A model generated the notes under the pieces. The model made no database searches. It saw nothing but the letters and a program-made list of their open reading frames with translations, and was not told the origin of the DNA. The translations under genes and the position numbers were made by a program. Positions 9,532-18,015 of a stretch of DNA of 64,000 nt are shown in pieces; position 1 is the first letter of the stretch; the number at the start of each line of letters is the position of its first letter. This DNA is from Bacilli bacterium (GTDB lineage: Bacteria; Bacillota_I; Bacilli_A; RF39; UBA660). The stretch spans positions 429,617 through 493,616 of the forward strand of contig JAFQSD010000001.1 of the NCBI GenBank assembly GCA_017409785.1, written 5' to 3'.

Positions 9532-10239
9532 TTATAATGTTTCTAACGCGATAGTAATCATTTCATTTAATGATTTTTGTCTTTCATCACTTGTCATTGC
9601 TCTTTTATCATGTTTAGAGTCAACTACAGTAATTAAGCAAGCTGCTTCTCTATTCATTTTATGTGCTAAATAAAATAATCCAAACGCTTCCATTTCACTA
9701 GCTAAATAATTATCTTCTGGAAAACAACTCTTAAAGTTCTCTTGATCAAAAGCATATGGATCAAATACATCTGCAGTAATTATTTTACCAACTTTTAATG
9801 GAATTCCTAATCTTTCTGCTGTATCCATAATATCATCATTTAATGATTTAGATGCATAATACTCTTTATCTCTATCTCCCCCAAATAATAATGGGAAAGT
9901 ACTTATTGAATATGCAGAAGTCGATAAAATAACATCTTTAATATCAACAGTACTCTTTAACGAACCACAAGTTCCAAGTCTAATAATTTTTTTAACATCA
10001 TAAAATTGATATAATTCATAAGCATAAATTCCAATACTAGGAATTCCCATACCATGAGAAAATATTGTAATTCTTTTACCTTTATAATACCCTGTAAATC
10101 CAAGCATATTTCTAACACTATTTACCATTTTATATTCATCTAAATAATTTTCTGAAATATATTTTGCTCTTAGTGGATCACCACACATTATTACTACATC
10201 AGCTATATCTTCTTTTTTACTTTCTATATGGATTGCCAT
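9532..10239 (-). CDS. deoD: Purine-nucleoside phosphorylase
   Basis: DeoD reversibly cleaves purine nucleosides with phosphate to free base and ribose-1-phosphate, for salvage. The protein has the hexameric PNP signatures: CGDPLRA near residue 20, FSHGMGIPS near 60, RLGTCGS near 87, and ASEMEAFGLF near 175 with the ribose-binding Met-Glu pair. The acid residue for 6-oxopurine use lies in VVDSKHD. At 235 residues it is full length. It begins a few bases after the TGA of the upstream membrane gene, so the two are probably co-transcribed. Confidence 0.95.
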   Translation of the reverse strand: MAIHIESKKEDIADVVIMCGDPLRAKYISENYLDEYKMVNSVRNMLGFTGYYKGKRITIFSHGMGIPSIGIYAYELYQFYDVKKIIRLGTCGSLKSTVDIKDVILSTSAYSISTFPLLFGGDRDKEYYASKSLNDDIMDTAERLGIPLKVGKIITADVFDPYAFDQENFKSCFPEDNYLASEMEAFGLFYLAHKMNREAACLITVVDSKHDKRAMTSDERQKSLNEMITIALETL

Positions 10240-10243
10240 ATCA

Positions 10244-11275
10244 TCACACTCTCTTTCCTTTTATTCCTTCATAAACTAATGTTTCTTTATTTAAAACCCA
10301 ATCTCCAATTTTAAAATTAAGTTCTGTTTTACAATAATCACATGCCTCGCAATCATTCGCAACACTTGCTCCACAGTTAGGACATTTCATAACAACACTA
10401 TCTGATATTTTTTTACTAAAAGATAATTTCTTAGTATAGTCTTTATACTCATCTAAACTACCACGAGTAATATTCTTATTCTGGTCGATAACAAATTCTA
10501 TACAAGTATATTTAATAATTAACTCTGCAAATATTTCATTTTCATATTTCTTACAACTTATAAGATTAACTTCATAAAAATCAACATCCTCTATCTTAGG
10601 AGTTTCACCTGTATCATCATATAATTCTCTCAAAACCTTATATTGCATATAAACTTCATAACTACATAAATCTTTTAATTTTTTAGTATCCCATGTATAA
10701 AATGCTCTATTAATATCAGCATATTGCATAACTAATGCTTTCTTTAACACATCAGGATCACTAACACCAGTAGTAGCAAGTTCCTTAACTAATTTACTAT
10801 CACTTATTTCTTCATCAGCAAGTTCATCATCTTCTATAACTTGGTTACTACGATGATTAATCTTTGTCCCAGTCACAGCCGCAGATATAGGAACTACCAA
10901 AAATGCGCCAACAAACACTGAGAAAAAATCAAACAAAGCCATAGTCATAGGAGAAACAAGATCACCAATTAATAATATAACTACTCTAATCAAAAATAAT
11001 ATAATAAAAACTTTCTTATCATTATCTTTACTGATCATTTTTGAAAGTGGAATTAATACAAACACAGACATATGTATAGAACAAAATGCTTCCATAAATA
11101 TAGCCATCCCAAATGAACCAGCATCAACAGCCCCATTTGAAACATCAAGAATTAAACCATTATTTAAACTACCAGTTAAATTCAAGAAATTAAAATCATA
11201 AGTAATTGCGAATAATCCGAAGCCCCCAATTAATAAAACTAAAAACCATACATTCTTATTAAAAAACTTCATCAT
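10244..11275 (-). CDS. Membrane protein with Tim44-like domain and C-terminal zinc ribbon
   Basis: The 343-residue protein has about four transmembrane helices in the first 140 residues, a soluble domain (about 165-290) that resembles the Tim44/Mba1-type fold, and a CPNCGAS...CDYC zinc ribbon near 300-318. This arrangement is known in Firmicutes membrane proteins of unknown job. It ends in TGA, which shows TGA is a stop in this organism. The SD is AGGAG. Domain assignment of the middle region is by pattern only. Confidence 0.65.
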   Translation of the reverse strand: MMKFFNKNVWFLVLLIGGFGLFAITYDFNFLNLTGSLNNGLILDVSNGAVDAGSFGMAIFMEAFCSIHMSVFVLIPLSKMISKDNDKKVFIILFLIRVVILLIGDLVSPMTMALFDFFSVFVGAFLVVPISAAVTGTKINHRSNQVIEDDELADEEISDSKLVKELATTGVSDPDVLKKALVMQYADINRAFYTWDTKKLKDLCSYEVYMQYKVLRELYDDTGETPKIEDVDFYEVNLISCKKYENEIFAELIIKYTCIEFVIDQNKNITRGSLDEYKDYTKKLSFSKKISDSVVMKCPNCGASVANDCEACDYCKTELNFKIGDWVLNKETLVYEGIKGKRV

Positions 11276-11293
11276 ACTATTTCTCCTAAAAAA

Positions 11294-11322
11294 GAAGTAA
11301 GTAATTACTCATTATTTACTTC
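11294..11322 (-). terminator. Terminator after ftsK/spoIIIE
   Basis: GAAGTAAATAATG...TTACTTACTTC hairpin followed by six Ts on the minus strand, overlapping the 3' end of the gene. Confidence 0.8.
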
Positions 11323-13587
11323 TTCATCTTCAGCATCATTTAATGAAACTAATACTTCACGAGGTTTAGATCCATTTTGTGGTCCAATAATACCTCTTTC
11401 TTCTAATAAATCGATAATTCTTGCTGCTCTATTATATCCTAGTTTAAATTTTCTTTGTAAAAGTGAAGCACTTGCTTTTTGTGTTTCTACAACAAATTTA
11501 ACGATTTCATTATATAGTGGATCATCATCATCAGTAGTTCCATCCATATCAGCAAGTCCACTACTTGAACTACTTGTATCAACAGATTCTAAGTTCATCA
11601 TATTATCATCATATTGTGCTTTTTGTTGTTCAACAGTAAAGTCAATAATTCTTTTAATCTCATCATCATTAATAAATGATCCTTGAATACGAGTTGGTAC
11701 ATTTACACCAATTGGCAAGAATAACATATCTCCTTTACCAAGAAGTTTTTCTGCTCCAACTTGGTCTAAAATAGTACGTGAATCGATTCCTGAACCAACA
11801 GCAAATGAAATACGTGATGGAATATTAGCTTTAATTAAACCTGTAACAACTTCTGTTGAAGGTCTTTGTGTTGCAACAATTAAATGCATTCCAGCAGCAC
11901 GAGCTTTTTGTGTAATTCTAAGAATTGAATCTTCAACCTCTTTAGCTGCAACCATCATTAAGTCAGCCAACTCATCAATAATAATAACGATATATGGCAT
12001 TTTTCTTTGATGTGCTTCTTCATCCTTATGTTCTTTATTCCATTTTTCAACATAAGCATTATATCCTTCAATATTCTTTGTTCCAGAATCACTAAATACT
12101 TGATAACGTCTTTCCATCTCATTAACCATTTTAGCCATAGCAACTGCTGCTTTCTTAGGATCAGTAACTACTGGACACATCAAATGTGGAATTCCATTAT
12201 ATACAGAAAGTTCAACTACTTTAGGATCAACCATCACAAGTTTTACCTCATCAGGTCTTGCTCTCATAAGAATTGAACAAATAATACCATTTACACACAC
12301 AGATTTACCAGAACCAGTAGTACCAGCAATAAGCATATGCGGCATCTTATTAACTTCACAAACTCCAATATCACCCATGATTCCTTTACCAAGTGGTACC
12401 ATAAGTTTCTTTTCAGGAGAATTTTGCATTAACTTACTACTAATAATTTCATAGAAGCTAACAGATGTAAATACATCATTAGCAAACTCAATTCCAACTG
12501 TACTTTTACCAGGAATTGGAGCTTGAATTTTAACATCTTTCTTAGCTAAAGCTAAAGCAATTTCTCTATCAATTGAAGTAATCTTATTAACTCTAGTACC
12601 AGAAGCTATTTCAAGTTCGTATTGAGCAACCGAAGGTCCAATATGCACTTCAACAACTTTACCATTAATACCAAAGTCTTTTAAAACTCTTTCTAATATT
12701 TCAATATTTTTCTCAATTACTGAATTATCAGTTTCATTAACCTTCTTCTTAGGTTTATCTAATAAACTAAGTGGTGGTAACTGATAGCACTTATTAGTAG
12801 TATCAACAATCTTAGGTGCAACTTTTTCTACTTCTTTATCTTCAGCATTACAATCTTTAATTTGAACATTTTTTAACTCATCAATACTAGATATTTTAAT
12901 TTTCTTATCATTTTCTTTTTCTTCTTTATCACTATTACCATCATTAATAATAATTGAAGACTTTCTCTTCTTTTCAGCTGCTTCTTCACCACGTAAATCT
13001 TTATTTTCTTTTGCTTTTTCAATCATATTTTTAACAAAATCAAATATAGAAAAACCTGTAAACATTAATATACCAGCAGCCATTAAAACTACTGAAATTA
13101 TTTGCATACCTCTAAATGAAAATAATGCAGTAAATAGTATTGCAAAAACTCCACCTATTACTCCTCCACCTACACCAAGTAAATCAGATAAAGTTCCAAG
13201 TTTCATTATTTCATTAAACGAAGCAACCAATTGATTAATTGTTTCTCTAAAAACAATCATTGAATTAAAATCATTTTGTGAAACAAAATCCCAATGCATC
13301 ATTACAAGTAATCCAAGTATAAATGTATATACTCCAATTAATTTAGATGTAAAAAAATCAGGATTTTCTCTTTTAATTAAAAGATAAACTCCAATTATAC
13401 CAACAGCTACTAATAGAAACATATATAAAGAACCAACTAAGAATAATCCGAATGACGCAATCATTCTTCCCACTGGTCCATATTTTCCTAATCCAAGTAT
13501 TGCCATTAATACAAAAATAATACCCATTAATTCTGTTTTATATTTAAATTTAGTTTTAACAACTTTTTTTCTCTTACGTTTAGCCAT
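11305..13587 (-). CDS. ftsK: DNA translocase FtsK/SpoIIIE
   Basis: This 760-residue protein moves chromosome DNA through the closing septum and sorts it toward dif. It has four N-terminal transmembrane helices (within about residues 20-180), a charged linker, and the motor: Walker A GTTGSGKS with the Lys near residue 427, Walker B IIIDELADLMM near 540, and a C-terminal winged-helix gamma domain (from about 690) that reads KOPS/SRS sites. A single copy may serve both division and, if the cell sporulates, forespore DNA transport. The SD is AGGAG, with a TATAAT box at 13616-13621. Confidence 0.94.
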   Translation of the reverse strand: MAKRKRKKVVKTKFKYKTELMGIIFVLMAILGLGKYGPVGRMIASFGLFLVGSLYMFLLVAVGIIGVYLLIKRENPDFFTSKLIGVYTFILGLLVMMHWDFVSQNDFNSMIVFRETINQLVASFNEIMKLGTLSDLLGVGGGVIGGVFAILFTALFSFRGMQIISVVLMAAGILMFTGFSIFDFVKNMIEKAKENKDLRGEEAAEKKRKSSIIINDGNSDKEEKENDKKIKISSIDELKNVQIKDCNAEDKEVEKVAPKIVDTTNKCYQLPPLSLLDKPKKKVNETDNSVIEKNIEILERVLKDFGINGKVVEVHIGPSVAQYELEIASGTRVNKITSIDREIALALAKKDVKIQAPIPGKSTVGIEFANDVFTSVSFYEIISSKLMQNSPEKKLMVPLGKGIMGDIGVCEVNKMPHMLIAGTTGSGKSVCVNGIICSILMRARPDEVKLVMVDPKVVELSVYNGIPHLMCPVVTDPKKAAVAMAKMVNEMERRYQVFSDSGTKNIEGYNAYVEKWNKEHKDEEAHQRKMPYIVIIIDELADLMMVAAKEVEDSILRITQKARAAGMHLIVATQRPSTEVVTGLIKANIPSRISFAVGSGIDSRTILDQVGAEKLLGKGDMLFLPIGVNVPTRIQGSFINDDEIKRIIDFTVEQQKAQYDDNMMNLESVDTSSSSSGLADMDGTTDDDDPLYNEIVKFVVETQKASASLLQRKFKLGYNRAARIIDLLEERGIIGPQNGSKPREVLVSLNDAEDEEVNNE

Positions 13588-13674
13588 AAATAATAACTCC
13601 TATCATTACAACTTTATTATACTACAAACATTATATAAATCAAAATAATAAATCAGAAATTTGACACAACAAAA

Positions 13675-13695
13675 AAGAGCGTAATTTACGCTCTT
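13675..13695 (-). terminator. Terminator after efp
   Basis: Perfect hairpin AAGAGCGTAA-TTTACGCTCTT with a T-run on the minus strand, overlapping the last codons of efp. Confidence 0.88.
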
Positions 13696-14243
13696 GAAAC
13701 ATACTTACCATCAGCAGTAGAAACGATAATTGTTTCTCCTTCTTCGATGAATAATGGAACTCTTACATTCATACCAGTTTCAACTTCAGCATCTTTTAAT
13801 GCATTGTTAGTTGTATTTCCTTTAACAGCTGGTTCAGTATGAGTAACTACTAATTCAACTTTATCAGGTAATTGTAATCCTAAAACTTCTCCTTCATAAG
13901 AAGTAATGTATACTTCTAAGTTTTCTTTTAAGAAGTTAGCATCATCACCTACAGACTCTTTAGCAAGTTCTAATTGTTCATAACTATCCATATTCATGAA
14001 ATAATATACATCATTCATTGTATATAAATATTGCATTAATTGTTTTTCAATTCTTGCTGTAGCAACCTTAATTCCGGCATTAAAAGTTTGTTCAAAAATT
14101 GCTCCAGTTCTTAAGTTTTTAAGTTTTGCTTTAACAATAGCTGCACCTTTACCAGGCTTAACATGTTCAGTATTTAAAACAACAAAAATTGCTCCATCTA
14201 CTTCAATTGTAATTCCATTTTTTAAATCATTTGTACTAATCAT
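13686..14243 (-). CDS. efp: Elongation factor P
   Basis: EF-P binds between the P and E sites of stalled ribosomes and speeds peptide bonds at consecutive prolines. The 185-residue protein has the KOW-like N-domain with the loop KPGKGAAIVKAK, where the tip Lys (near residue 32) is the place of modification in some species. Two OB domains follow. The C-terminal signature GMNVRVPLFIEEGETI is clear. It lies just downstream of rpmG but rpmG has its own terminator. The SD is AGGAG. Confidence 0.96.
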   Translation of the reverse strand: MISTNDLKNGITIEVDGAIFVVLNTEHVKPGKGAAIVKAKLKNLRTGAIFEQTFNAGIKVATARIEKQLMQYLYTMNDVYYFMNMDSYEQLELAKESVGDDANFLKENLEVYITSYEGEVLGLQLPDKVELVVTHTEPAVKGNTTNNALKDAEVETGMNVRVPLFIEEGETIIVSTADGKYVSRA

Positions 14244-14268
14244 TTATCTCACTCCTAAACTAAAATTA

Positions 14269-14293
14269 AAAAATAAGTGTTTAGCTTATTTTT
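14269..14293 (-). terminator. Terminator after rpmG
   Basis: AAAATAAG-CTAAACA-CTTATTTT followed by Ts on the minus strand. Confidence 0.8.
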
Positions 14294-14456
14294 ACTTCTT
14301 TTCCTTATGTACTGTATGTTTTCTACATCTAGGACAGTATCTATTTAATTCAAGACGTTCAGTTGTATTCTTAACGTTTCTTTGATCTCTGTAGTTTTCT
14401 TCTTTACATTCACTACAAACAAGAGTTTTATATTGTCTATTTCCTACTTTAGCCAT
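14292..14456 (-). CDS. rpmG: Ribosomal protein bL33
   Basis: The 54-residue protein of the large subunit has two zinc-binding CxxC pairs (CSEC and CPRC), i.e. the zinc-containing C+ form. The ATG at 14456 is chosen because AAGGAGGG lies 7 bases upstream; an ATG seven codons earlier lies upstream of this SD. The promoter is at 14486-14513. It differs from a zinc-free bL33 paralogue used under zinc starvation, which is not in the window. Confidence 0.95.
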   Translation of the reverse strand: MAKVGNRQYKTLVCSECKEENYRDQRNVKNTTERLELNRYCPRCRKHTVHKEKK

Positions 14457-14485
14457 TTTTCTTCCCTCCTTACACACCTATAGGT

Positions 14486-14513
14486 ATTATACCAAATATT
14501 TCTAAAAATGCAA
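14486..14513 (-). promoter_or_regulatory. rpmG promoter
   Basis: TTGCAT (-35, 14508-14513) and TATAAT (-10, 14486-14491) on the minus strand, 16 bases apart, giving a very short leader ahead of rpmG. Confidence 0.7.
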
Positions 14514-14660
14514 AAGTTTTTTAAAAGAAATAGCAAGTAAATTACTAAAATAGATAAAAAATTAAATATTTTGGACGATTTTATAGTAAAAACTCTAAAT
14601 TCTATGAAAGAAAAAGAATAAATCAAGCATAATTCTAACCAAAAACTAGTTATTGTCTGT

Positions 14661-14689
14661 TTGCTATTTATATAAACATCATATATATT
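14661..14689 (+). promoter_or_regulatory. Promoter of the small toxin-like gene
   Basis: TTGCTA (14661-14666) and TATATT (14684-14689) with a 17-base spacer. The predicted start near 14695 puts the sequence GAACATTTGAT, which can pair with the 3' end of the transcript, at the very 5' end. Confidence 0.55.
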
Positions 14690-14750
14690 TAACAACGAAC
14701 ATTTGATGTGAGTGTCTTCCTCTACTCAATATGAAAGGAGGTAGATATTA

Positions 14751-14843
14751 ATGAAAACAAAAACTTTTATCATAAAAGTTTTAAATCTCATTGCTATCAT
14801 TTTATTACTTTCTACCTTACTGGTATTAGCAATAAAAAAATAG
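14751..14843 (+). CDS. Small hydrophobic peptide, candidate type I toxin
   Basis: The gene encodes 30 residues: a basic start (MKTKTFIIK), a transmembrane stretch of about 19 hydrophobic residues (LNLIAIILLLSTLLVLAI) and a final KK. AAAGGAGGT stands 8 bases before the ATG. This is the form of the TxpA/Fst/Ldr class of membrane-acting type I toxins. The SD AGGAGG (14736-14741) can pair with CTTCCT (14716-14721), which would keep translation low. A convergent antisense RNA covers the 3' end. Toxicity is inferred from architecture; a harmless small membrane peptide is the alternative. Confidence 0.7.
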   Translation: MKTKTFIIKVLNLIAIILLLSTLLVLAIKK

Positions 14844-14868
14844 ACACTCATCAGCATTGATAAGTGTC
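14834..14868 (-). terminator. Terminator of the antisense RNA
   Basis: On the minus strand the hairpin GACACT(T)ATCA-ATGC-TGAT(G)AGTGTC is followed by TATTTTTTT. It lies directly behind the toxin stop codon and would end an RNA coming from the promoter at 14958-14986. Confidence 0.75.
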
Positions 14869-14884
14869 AAAAACAGAAAATTCT

Positions 14885-14925
14885 GAGGATGACATTCACT
14901 TGCAAAATCAAATGTTCCTCTTTTT
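14885..14925 (+). terminator. Terminator of the toxin-like mRNA
   Basis: GAGGA...CATT...AATG...TCCTC forms an interrupted hairpin followed by TTTTT on the plus strand. Confidence 0.65.
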
Positions 14926-14957
14926 AATTATATGCAAGATTACTTGCTTACAAATAA

Positions 14958-14986
14958 ATAATAACATATATTTTAACTTATATCAA
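14958..14986 (-). promoter_or_regulatory. Promoter of the antisense RNA
   Basis: TTGATA (14981-14986) and TATTAT (14958-14963) on the minus strand are separated by 17 bases. It lies just beyond the stop codon of the penicillin-binding protein gene and points at the toxin-like gene. Confidence 0.6.
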
Positions 14987-14990
14987 TATA

Positions 14991-17021
14991 CTACAAACCA
15001 TACATTTCCACATATTTATTGCTTACAGCTTTAGTAATTCTAAGAGTTACTAAACTAGCAAAATTGCTATTAGAGTTAGGATGAGAACTATTAGGAGAAA
15101 CTACAGTTAATGATATTTTAGGATTACTATATGGCATATAACCAACAAAATTACTAGTAATAGTTTCTGTATCAATTATGCCATTATTATCAGTATCTAA
15201 AAAACTTTGTGAAGTACCTGTTTTACCAGCAGCATCTAATCTATCTTCAACATATCCTCTACCATAACCACCACTCATATGCATAACTGCATAAAATCCT
15301 TCTTGTATTCTTTTCATATAAATATCATCCGTATCAACAATATTTAAAATAACAGGTTCATAATTATAGATAAATTTACCATCACTAGAAATAACTTCTT
15401 TTAATAAATGCATTTTATATCTACTTCCACCATTCGCAATAGTATTAATATATTGTGATAATTGCAATGGTGTATATGTTTCATACTGTCCCATTACATA
15501 ATCTAACAAATTACCAGCACTTCTATCTTTCGCAGTATAACCATTACTTTCTACTGGTAAATCAATTCCAGTACTAGTACCCAATCCAAATGATCTATAC
15601 ATTTTACGATATTTATCAAACGACTCTTGTCTAAAATTAAGTTTAATTCCATTAAAGTATTCCTGTCCATTAACTCGAATAGCTATTTTAAATTGATAAA
15701 CATTACTACTTTTAGCAAGAGCCACAATATCATCAATTACTCCTAAATTTAACACTGAAGAACATTTCTTCGGAGCACCTGCGATCTTTACACATTCATC
15801 GTACATCTTCTCGCCTATTTTAATAACTCCTTCATTATAACCAACAAGCATAGATGCTCCTTTAACAACAGAACCAGGAGTAACTGGTGATACTAACATA
15901 CTATTAGCATTATCAACCACATTACCATTAACTATTCTCTTAGAAGCCATCACAAGAACTTCTCCAGTATAAGGGTCTTGAATAATTACACTTGAATGAT
16001 CATAATATTCCGTATTAAGTTCATTTTTAGCTCGCATCATTTGTTCAACTATAATCTTTTCAACTTCTACTTGTAAATTAATATCAATACTTAAAACTAT
16101 ATCATTACCCCTATGCCCTTCTTCAATAAGTTTTAACTCATTAGAATTAATTACTTGATATTGACTCTTTTCTCCCTTTAAATACTCCTCATATTGCTTT
16201 TCTAAATAACTTAAACCAACTCGATCATTTAAAGAATAACCTTGTTTTAAATAATAATCTTTATCTTCTACAGGAATACCCTGACTACTACTAGAAACAC
16301 TACCTAATATAGATTTCATGGTATCCCCATAAGGATAAACTCTTATCCAATCAATTTTAGTATCAAAACCATCTAATTCACTATTATTCTCTGATATATA
16401 TGCAAACTCATAATCACTAACATTACTCTTAATAATCTTTTCTGTGTAACTATAACCATCTCTCATTAAATAAAATAAATATGCTACTTTTAAATCTTCT
16501 TCGCTTAAATTTAATAAGTCTTCTTCACTAATTCTTTCTAATTTAAATTCTTCTAACTCTAAACTACTAAGTTTCTTCATATCATATAATTCCCATTCAT
16601 CCTTAGAAATTAGCTCATCTAAATTAGTTTTACTATTATACAAATAAAATTCCCTTATCGCTCGATTACTAACTTTAGAATAGTCTAAATCCAAATGAGA
16701 ATAAACTTTATAAGCCAGTTTAATCATATCTTTATAACTAGTACCTTTATTACGTTTATAAACAATTGTATTAACAGCCTTATTATCAACAATAACATTA
16801 TGATTACGATCAAGTATTCTCCCCCTTGGTGGGCTACTGCCAAGAACCACATCATAAGTAAGTTCATCTAATAACTTATTATACTTTTCATTATCAATAA
16901 TCATAACCTTAAAAAAACTAATAGTAAGTAGAAAAAAACTTCCTATTATTAACCAAAACAAAAATACATATCTTCTATTAATTACATTATCATAACTATT
17001 ATTATGCTTTCTTTTTACCAT
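14991..17021 (-). CDS. Class B penicillin-binding protein (transpeptidase)
   Basis: This 676-residue D,D-transpeptidase cross-links peptidoglycan outside the membrane. One transmembrane helix (about 18-40) is followed by the dimerisation region with PRGRILDRN near 65, then the transpeptidase domain with SVVK (S385, K388), SSN near 438 and KTGT near 598. There are no PASTA repeats. By form it could be PBP2/PbpA of the elongasome or a FtsI/PBP2B; context does not decide. The SD is AGGAGG. Confidence 0.9.
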   Translation of the reverse strand: MVKRKHNNSYDNVINRRYVFLFWLIIGSFFLLTISFFKVMIIDNEKYNKLLDELTYDVVLGSSPPRGRILDRNHNVIVDNKAVNTIVYKRNKGTSYKDMIKLAYKVYSHLDLDYSKVSNRAIREFYLYNSKTNLDELISKDEWELYDMKKLSSLELEEFKLERISEEDLLNLSEEDLKVAYLFYLMRDGYSYTEKIIKSNVSDYEFAYISENNSELDGFDTKIDWIRVYPYGDTMKSILGSVSSSSQGIPVEDKDYYLKQGYSLNDRVGLSYLEKQYEEYLKGEKSQYQVINSNELKLIEEGHRGNDIVLSIDINLQVEVEKIIVEQMMRAKNELNTEYYDHSSVIIQDPYTGEVLVMASKRIVNGNVVDNANSMLVSPVTPGSVVKGASMLVGYNEGVIKIGEKMYDECVKIAGAPKKCSSVLNLGVIDDIVALAKSSNVYQFKIAIRVNGQEYFNGIKLNFRQESFDKYRKMYRSFGLGTSTGIDLPVESNGYTAKDRSAGNLLDYVMGQYETYTPLQLSQYINTIANGGSRYKMHLLKEVISSDGKFIYNYEPVILNIVDTDDIYMKRIQEGFYAVMHMSGGYGRGYVEDRLDAAGKTGTSQSFLDTDNNGIIDTETITSNFVGYMPYSNPKISLTVVSPNSSHPNSNSNFASLVTLRITKAVSNKYVEMYGL

Positions 17022-17082
17022 AAAGTTCCTCCTAAATATATTTTGGAACTTTTTTAAAATTTAAATCATACATTTTATAGAG

Positions 17083-17340
17083 GTGATCATAATTTATAAA
17101 GAATTAATTAAAAAATATATAACTAAAATTACTAAAGAAGACATCAAAAAATATGCATTAACACAAAATGAAGTCCTTACTGAAGAAGAATCTATCATTA
17201 TACTTAATCACATAAAAAAATACCATTTAGAACTATTAAATAAAAATACTTCATCATTTAATATTTTAAAACAAAACCTTAGAAAGGAACTATTCACTAA
17301 AATAGTTAACTTATACAATGAATACAATAACTATCTCTAA
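17083..17340 (+). CDS. Small helical protein, DUF2624/YqfT-like
   Basis: The product of about 82-85 residues is all-helical and charged; the pattern ITKEDIKKYALTQ...LTEEESIIILNHIKKY resembles the small YqfT/DUF2624 proteins of Bacilli, whose job is unknown. The first in-frame start-like codon, the GTG at 17083, lies inside the perfect SD AGAGGTGATC, so it cannot easily be the start. The in-frame ATT at 17092 has the right spacing, suggesting a rare non-ATG start. Similarity to YqfT is tentative. Confidence 0.55.
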   Translation: MIIIYKELIKKYITKITKEDIKKYALTQNEVLTEEESIIILNHIKKYHLELLNKNTSSFNILKQNLRKELFTKIVNLYNEYNNYL

Positions 17341-17360
17341 TTAGCAAAACCTTAAAAACA

Positions 17361-17389
17361 TTGACAAATTTGACAGAATATGTTATAAT
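17361..17389 (+). promoter_or_regulatory. Consensus sigma-A promoter
   Basis: TTGACA (17361-17366), 17 bases, TATAAT (17384-17389), with an extended -10 TG at the proper place. It is the best sigma-A promoter in this part of the window and drives the 17417 gene with a leader of about 20 bases. Confidence 0.9.
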
Positions 17390-17416
17390 ATGTGCACTAA
17401 TGAAGGGGAAATGTGT

Positions 17417-17974
17417 ATGATTATAGAAAGAAGAGATCTACAACCTAATGAATCTGTAGAACCAATTATACCACGTGTAGTATATAGCTTTAATGATCCA
17501 GAAGAAGTTAGAGCCATAACATATACAGCAGCAAATGGAATAAAATATCAATTATCTAATGAAGATGGTCATAAAGTTTATCCATCAGGTTCAATGTCTA
17601 CTCCACGTCCAATGACTAAAAAAGAGTTTAAAGATATATGTGAAACAATAATTTCAAACTCAGAATATTATGGAGATGTTGAAGAAACTATCCTTGCTGA
17701 AATGGAAAAATTAGATTTCTCAATTGGACATGCTAATAGTACATTTGAAATAGTCAAATCATGTGTTGATTTTTCAAAACTTGGTGCTTTAGTTTTAAAC
17801 CTTGGTTCTGCTCGTTATTTTTATCATCCAGATGAAAATACAGTATTCCATGTTGATCATAGTAAACTAATTAATGGGCACATGTTACTAGAACCAGAAA
17901 AAGAAGAAATCATTACTAAAATAACCTCTTCAAAAACAATGACAAAGAAAATTCAAAGAGCATTAAATAGTTAA
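17417..17974 (+). CDS. Unknown protein with strong promoter
   Basis: I do not recognise this 185-residue protein. It looks soluble, has no signal peptide or membrane helix, and no known motif. The in-frame ATG at 17390 touches the -10 box and cannot be in the mRNA; the ATG at 17417 follows AAGGGG by 8 bases and is chosen. The gene stands alone between its own consensus promoter and a terminator shared with the convergent cofE-like gene. High expression is inferred from the promoter. Confidence 0.6.
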   Translation: MIIERRDLQPNESVEPIIPRVVYSFNDPEEVRAITYTAANGIKYQLSNEDGHKVYPSGSMSTPRPMTKKEFKDICETIISNSEYYGDVEETILAEMEKLDFSIGHANSTFEIVKSCVDFSKLGALVLNLGSARYFYHPDENTVFHVDHSKLINGHMLLEPEKEEIITKITSSKTMTKKIQRALNS

Positions 17975-17978
17975 AATT

Positions 17979-18015
17979 AAAAGACAAATAAGAAAAACTC
18001 TTATTTGTCTTTTTT
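17979..18015. terminator. Bidirectional terminator
   Basis: AAGACAAATAAG-AAAAACT-CTTATTTGTCTT with T-runs on both strands, between the convergent 17417 and 18015 genes. Confidence 0.9.

Larger units (their letters stand above)
14697..14917. repeat. Imperfect inverted repeats flanking the small toxin-like gene
   Basis: The left arm 14697-14722 and the right arm 14885-14917 are inverted copies. GAACATTTGAT (14697-14707) matches ATCAAATGTTC (14907-14917) perfectly over 11 bases, and the inner parts (GTGAGTGTCTTCCTC versus GAGGATGACATTCAC) match with two differences. In RNA this allows long-range pairing between the 5' and 3' ends of the mRNA. Confidence 0.75.
14834..14951 (-). ncRNA. Candidate antisense antitoxin RNA
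   Basis: A minus-strand promoter (14958-14986) and an intrinsic terminator (14834-14868) define an RNA of about 118 bases that is fully complementary to the 3' end and terminator region of the toxin-like mRNA. No ORF with an SD lies inside. This is the convergent layout of txpA/RatA and bsrG/SR4. Nothing else explains a promoter-terminator pair here, although transcription itself is not shown. Confidence 0.6.

Noticed and set aside
11305..13587. FtsK/SpoIIIE as the type VII secretion motor
   Set aside because: It has one ATPase domain, four N-terminal helices and the gamma domain of DNA translocases, not the FHA and tandem ATPases of EssC.
14444..14695. An 83-codon minus-strand frame upstream of rpmG
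   Set aside because: It runs through the rpmG promoter and SD in another frame, has no SD of its own, and has the composition of AT-rich intergenic DNA.
14697..14917. Inverted repeats as ends of a tiny mobile element
   Set aside because: They lie inside the predicted transcript and match the 5'-3' pairing of type I toxin mRNAs; no target-site duplication is evident.
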